In this document: piece by piece, positions 60,729 to 64,000 of the stretch
Numbering within the stretch: position 1 is the first letter of the stretch
Layout: each line of letters opens with the position of its first letter
Source: Fervidobacterium pennivorans DSM 9078
GTDB lineage: Bacteria > Thermotogota > Thermotogae > Thermotogales > Fervidobacteriaceae
Length of the DNA: 64,000 bases
Direction: 5' to 3'
Assembly (NCBI RefSeq): GCF_000235405.2
Contig: NC_017095.1
Location: forward strand, 1,513,501 to 1,577,500
Made by a program: the position numbers and the translations under genes
Notes under the pieces: generated by a model
Told to the model about the DNA's origin: nothing
Seen by the model: only the letters and a program-made list of their open reading frames with translations
Database searches by the model: none

Positions 60729-61583
60729 ACCTCTCCCTCCTTCTACACCTGGATAATGTTAAGCATAGATCATTGAAACTTTCAAAAAACCTCATTATTC
60801 TTTAAAAAGTGATGCCACATCCAAATCTTAACAAAACCAAGTTTCCCAAGATAAATAACCAAACACCTTCTTGCCCAAAGTGCGATTTTCCTAACTTTAG
60901 CAATAAAGGTCGCTACAAATACAACAACCAGCAATCTAAGTTACTTCCTACTAATTAATTTGACTCTCAACACATACAAAAAGTTCAAAATCACCCGCAA
61001 AAGATGAAACAATCGCACTTTTCCTTGTCTTCCCAAACAGGTAAAACCTCTTTGCCCTTATTTGTCTTATCTGCCTTACTCACTTCTGCCTTTCGTCTTT
61101 CCTTTTCCATTGAGCACTTACGTATACTGTGGACTTATTAACCCTTATAGTTATTCCAGAAGCCTTGTCAGCGAAAGTTACTAAGGTACTACGAGAGTTT
61201 CCATCTCTTTCAGAGAGTAGTTCCTTCCTAAGAGTAGCCTTTCCAGGGTGCGCATAAATAGATATGTTCCGGAAGGCAATTTTTCCTAACTCCTAAGTTA
61301 GGCACTCTGAAAAATGTTTTGAATTGACTAATATTTGTGCTGAATCATTTATTCATGCAGATTTCCAACTGGTAAATCGACAAGTTCCTTATTGCATAGC
61401 TTAGATACGAGCTTTCTGTTATCTTTTCAATTTGAAATGTGGTGGTAACAATAGGTAGGGAAATTGGTGTTAGACGTTGTGTAAAATACGAAAATAGGCT
61501 TAATTTCTTGATTATTGAAAAATCTGCGGTGTGAAAATATGTTGTTTTCTCAGTAAAGTCAAGTGTAAGTAATCTGTAGTCAT
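60729..61583. other. 855-bp decaying region between exported-protein gene and RNase H-like ORF
   Basis: No intact gene is supported. On the minus strand there is a 50-codon frame (60782-60934, TTG start, LVVVFVATFIAKVRK then WHHFLKNNEVF), weak ribosome site AGGAAG; a frameshifted gene at 60991-61292 (own entry); and an 80-codon frame at 61345-61587 whose start overlaps the stop of the RNase H-like ORF. A small palindrome CCTAACTCCTAAGTTAGG is at 61285-61302. The frames look like relics. Confidence 0.45.
60991..61292 (-). pseudogene. Frameshifted gene relic near the CRISPR array
   Basis: Minus strand frame with no start codon reads LGKIAFRNISIYAHPGK, ATLRKELLSERDGNSRSTLV, TFADKASGITIRVNKSTVYV, SAQWKRKDERQK-stop (61080). 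Another frame overlapping its end reads MEKERRKAEVSKADKTNKGK, EVLPVWEDKEKCDCFIFCG-stop (60991). The two join by a single shift in the run of AAAGG/GAAAG, giving one protein of about 100 residues. No family recognised. Confidence 0.45.
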
Positions 61584-61587
61584 TCAA
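61345..61587 (-). CDS. Doubtful small ORF after the RNase H-like gene
   Basis: 80 codons from TTG 61587, which overlaps the stop of the RNase H-like ORF (TTGA). No ribosome site of its own, no recognisable motif; rich in Ser, Thr, Leu and Ile. It could be translationally coupled or may be chance. Confidence 0.25.
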   Translation of the reverse strand: MNDYRLLTLDFTEKTTYFHTADFSIIKKLSLFSYFTQRLTPISLPIVTTTFQIEKITESSYLSYAIRNLSIYQLEICMNK

Positions 61588-62618
61588 CTGAGAGTGGTAT
61601 ACTTACCATTGGTTTTTGTTATCCGTCCTTCCTTAACTAACTCCTCCAACAGTGCCTCAAATGTTTTCATTCCTGAAGATTTTTCTTGTCTCCACGGGTA
61701 CTTGCGCTCAATAGTTACTGCTTTTATTTGTTGCACGGTCATTGGCTTCTTATTCTTTTTCAATATGTTCACTAAGAAATTTTTATAATCGGACTCGTAT
61801 TTATTGTTTTGCATTGTGCTTTTGGTTTTTGTTCCTATCTGTTCTGAAGTTTCCTTTCTCAAATTGATCGTTGCGTATACTATTTTCTTAATATTGTTTG
61901 CCTTGTATCTGCAGCTGTTTCCTTCATCTCCAACTTTGGTAAGTACTTTGTATCGAACAGCGTCTTCAAGCAGTTCTTCAAATTTTCTTTTTAGTTTTGA
62001 TTTATGTGGTTCGTATATAAATCCATTATTCCTCATCATTAGTTTAATTGATAATGGTGTTTCTTCAGATTTTGTTTCGGATAGGATTTTATGTAGTTCT
62101 TTAATGTATTGAAATTCAAACTCCGAAAAGATATGTGAAGGAAGGTAAGCAACTGCCAATCCTGATTTGTTACTTTGTTTGTCATTTGCAATAATCTCTT
62201 TTTCTGTCGCTATTCTTTTGTTTATTATTCTCAGAAGCGTGGAATCTACGCTGTTGTGGAGTACATTCATCCAGTGTCCTCTAACATATTCAAATGAAAG
62301 CTTACAACCCAAATGCCTGACAATTTCACGAAATTGTGCGATTAGTGCTTCTTGGAATTTTTTCTCCTTAGTAGCATCAGAGTTTTTTTCACTACTATTT
62401 TTTTGGTCAATTGAGATATAAATTTGATTTTTAAATGCATTTCCATAAAAGTTTCGAACCTCGGTTAAATCTGAGGCAATTACTACTCGTTCCCCTTTCA
62501 ACGAACAATATAATTCCTTCAGCTTCGTTAATGCAGCCATGACAGCAAGAAGTTCCGCCTCAACGTTTTTCAACGAAGTCTCTGGACGTCTTAAACACAG
62601 GTATTGGATAGTTTCCAT
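61584..62618 (-). CDS. RNase H-like domain protein with C-terminal winged helices; 5' end in the CRISPR repeat
   Basis: 344 codons. Residues 1-130 match the RNase H fold: NVEAELLAVMAALTKLKEL (Glu22), RVVIASDLTEVRN (Asp50), and FEYVRGHWMNVLHNSVDSTL with His115 and Asp125, ten apart as in E. coli RNase HI His124/Asp134. The first catalytic Asp (first strand) would lie upstream and is missing. The rest looks like two winged helices (SKLKRKFEELLEDAVRYKVL and FEALLEELVKEGRITKTNG). The only ATG before residue 27 is at 62618, inside the terminal CRISPR repeat; upstream of it all stops are in the repeat. Either a 5'-truncated gene or one read from the array transcript. Family not recognised beyond the fold. 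Confidence 0.6.
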   Translation of the reverse strand: METIQYLCLRRPETSLKNVEAELLAVMAALTKLKELYCSLKGERVVIASDLTEVRNFYGNAFKNQIYISIDQKNSSEKNSDATKEKKFQEALIAQFREIVRHLGCKLSFEYVRGHWMNVLHNSVDSTLLRIINKRIATEKEIIANDKQSNKSGLAVAYLPSHIFSEFEFQYIKELHKILSETKSEETPLSIKLMMRNNGFIYEPHKSKLKRKFEELLEDAVRYKVLTKVGDEGNSCRYKANNIKKIVYATINLRKETSEQIGTKTKSTMQNNKYESDYKNFLVNILKKNKKPMTVQQIKAVTIERKYPWRQEKSSGMKTFEALLEELVKEGRITKTNGKYTTLS

Positions 62619-63974
62619 CCCTCATAGTCACTTCTAAAACGATTTTAGAACATGTTGAATGGAGAACAAGTTCAATGGTCAGGTTTCCATCCCTCATAGT
62701 CACTTCTAAAACTAAATAATCCTGTCATCCTTAAACAGACTATACACAAATGTTTCCATCCCTCATAGTCACTTCTAAAACGGTTTGTAAGCGGATTCAT
62801 CGGAGGATGGTATGCGTGTTTCCATCCCTCATAGTCACTTCTAAAACCTTACAATATTGGTTAACATAGATAAATATCTTCAACAAGTTTCCATCCCTCA
62901 TAGTCACTTCTAAAACGGATATGATCAGAGGATCACTACTTGATAACGTATTTGTTTCCATCCCTCATAGTCACTTCTAAAACAAAGGTTCGGTATTGAA
63001 TACCGGACCACACCAAGGAAGACTATAGTTTCCATCCCTCATAGTCACTTCTAAAACTGAGGAAGGTAAGATTCTCAATGAGGATGAGCTTAGAGTTTCC
63101 ATCCCTCATAGTCACTTCTAAAACTTTTACAGTAAGGAATTATTCACAACAGTAAGTAGTTACATTGGTTTCCATCCCTCATAGTCACTTCTAAAACCCG
63201 TCAAAGAAGCGTTCTACTTTTTCGACTTGCATAAGCACGGGTTTCCATCCCTCATAGTCACTTCTAAAACCTGGAAGAAATCGCGGTTTGGTATGTTGGA
63301 GCAGTTGAAGAGTTTCCATCCCTCATAGTCACTTCTAAAACAGGTGGGTATTTAGAGGGTTTAATAAAGACTTCGGTAATTGGGCGTTTCCATCCCTCAT
63401 AGTCACTTCTAAAACTTTCTTGCTTCTCTTTCTCAATCTTTCTCATCGCTTTGTTTCCATCCCTCATAGTCACTTCTAAAACAAAAAACTAGATGTAGAT
63501 TTAGAAAAGTATGATATTTCAAGTTTCCATCCCTCATAGTCACTTCTAAAACCTCTATGCCTACGACGGAGAAAACGTCGTAGAAGTTCCACGTGTTTCC
63601 ATCCCTCATAGTCACTTCTAAAACTCAAGTCAAGGCAAAAAAATCAGCTGTACGATTGGCTGTTTCCATCCCTCATAGTCACTTCTAAAACCGGACGGTA
63701 TATGAGGGATAAAAGCGATTTCTTCAGGTACTAGTTTCCATCCCTCATAGTCACTTCTAAAACGAAAATACTTGAAGGGTTAAGAAGTTTAAAAAGTCAA
63801 AAAGCCAGTTTCCATCCCTCATAGTCACTTCTAAAACTTTCTTGCTTCTCTTTCTCAATCTTTCTCATCGCTTTGTTTCCATCCCTCATAGTCACTTCTA
63901 AAACAGTGGAAAATTCCAGGAAAGGAACAGCCAAAGCTAAGAATGTTTCCATCCCTCATAGTCACTTCTAAAAC
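62611..63974 (-). CRISPR. CRISPR array, 20 repeats visible, continues past window end
   Basis: The 30-base repeat (plus strand begins GTTTCCATCCC and ends CACTTCTAAAAC) occurs 20 times without a mismatch from 62611-62640 to 63945-63974, with 19 full spacers of 36-44 bases and a partial one at the end. On the minus strand it ends GGGATGGAAAC, the usual crRNA 5'-handle side of Thermotogales repeats, so transcription probably runs from beyond 64000 toward 62611 and the visible low-coordinate end is the leader-distal end. No leader or cas genes are in the window. One spacer is present twice (63416-63452 and 63838-63874). Confidence 0.98.
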
Positions 63975-64000
63975 GATAGTATGGTGTTAGGAGGAAGAGT

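Noticed and set aside
61195-61230. GTTTCCATCTCTTTCAGAG, similar to the start of the CRISPR repeat
   Set aside because: Only the first nine bases match; the rest differs, there is no second copy, and it lies in a protein-like frame.
63264-63615. Minus-strand ORFs containing MTMRDGN blocks
   Set aside because: They are the CRISPR repeat read as codons (GTGACTATGAGGGATGGAAAC) with spacers between; not genes.
63692-63733. Spacer containing TATGAGGGAT, which matches part of the repeat complement
   Set aside because: A 10-base match is short; the remainder of the spacer is unrelated, so it is likely chance.

Overview
This 64-kb window looks like the chromosome of a thermophilic member of the Thermotogales, most likely a Fervidobacterium or close relative. 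I infer this from a reverse gyrase gene, a short-form purH, AT-rich DNA (my impression, not computed), a tRNA-Thr with encoded CCA, and a CRISPR repeat of the type whose crRNA handle reads ATGGAAAC. No rRNA is present, so the genus is an inference. Most of the window is ordinary, tightly packed housekeeping DNA. The accessory or decaying parts are an IS110-family insertion (about 6950-8350), a patch of remodelled genes (about 48.8-52 kb) and the last 5 kb, which ends in a CRISPR array running off the window.

Layout. 1-6.9 kb: end of a chemotaxis receptor, purH, a secreted zinc-dependent phospholipase C-like protein, and a YhaO/YhaN-type nuclease-ATPase pair. 6.95-8.35 kb: IS110-family transposase with a structured 5' non-coding end (bridge-RNA candidate). 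8.4-13 kb: galE, a small exported protein, a decayed gene end, glycerate 2-kinase and a GntP permease. 13.2-19 kb: tsaB-mutS and, convergent to them, nrdG-nrdD with NrdR-like boxes. 19.2-25.2 kb: a branched-chain amino-acid type ABC transporter operon with two paralogous binding proteins and internal hairpins. 25.5-31.4 kb: coaBC, a beta-propeller-like membrane-anchored protein, a CBS-ACT protein, scpA-scpB, a MoxR ATPase and a His-rich DUF1292-type protein. 31.5-42.8 kb: tRNA-Thr, phosphate permease, apt, pgi, coaE, nadE, a Mut7-C RNase-like protein, a soluble histidine kinase, panD, fapA and manA. 42.9-48.8 kb (minus strand): acpP, pepF-like peptidase, lepA, mscS, trpS. 48.8-54.5 kb: two M15-like peptidases, a DUF4143-type ATPase preceded by tandem palindromes, a truncated XRE regulator and an S9 peptidase. 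54.5-59 kb: recF overlapping reverse gyrase. 59-62.6 kb: poorly coding, decaying DNA and an RNase H-like gene fused to the array. 62.6-64 kb: CRISPR array (20 repeats visible).

How genes fit together. Three coenzyme A genes (coaBC, coaE, panD) and nadE lie within about 15 kb. galE, pgi and manA supply sugar phosphates. mutS, recF, yhaO/yhaN, scpAB and reverse gyrase serve genome maintenance. Terminators are packed economically: those of purH and mutS lie inside the 3' coding ends of convergent genes, and the coaE stop codon forms the loop of its own terminator.

Most interesting points: the RNase H-like ORF whose AUG is the first base of the crRNA handle of the terminal CRISPR repeat; the IS110 bridge-RNA candidate with 9-nt complementarity to the opposite element end; the NrdG with a CX5CX2C cluster motif; and the tandem 22-bp palindromes before the DUF4143 ATPase. 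No cas genes are in the window.
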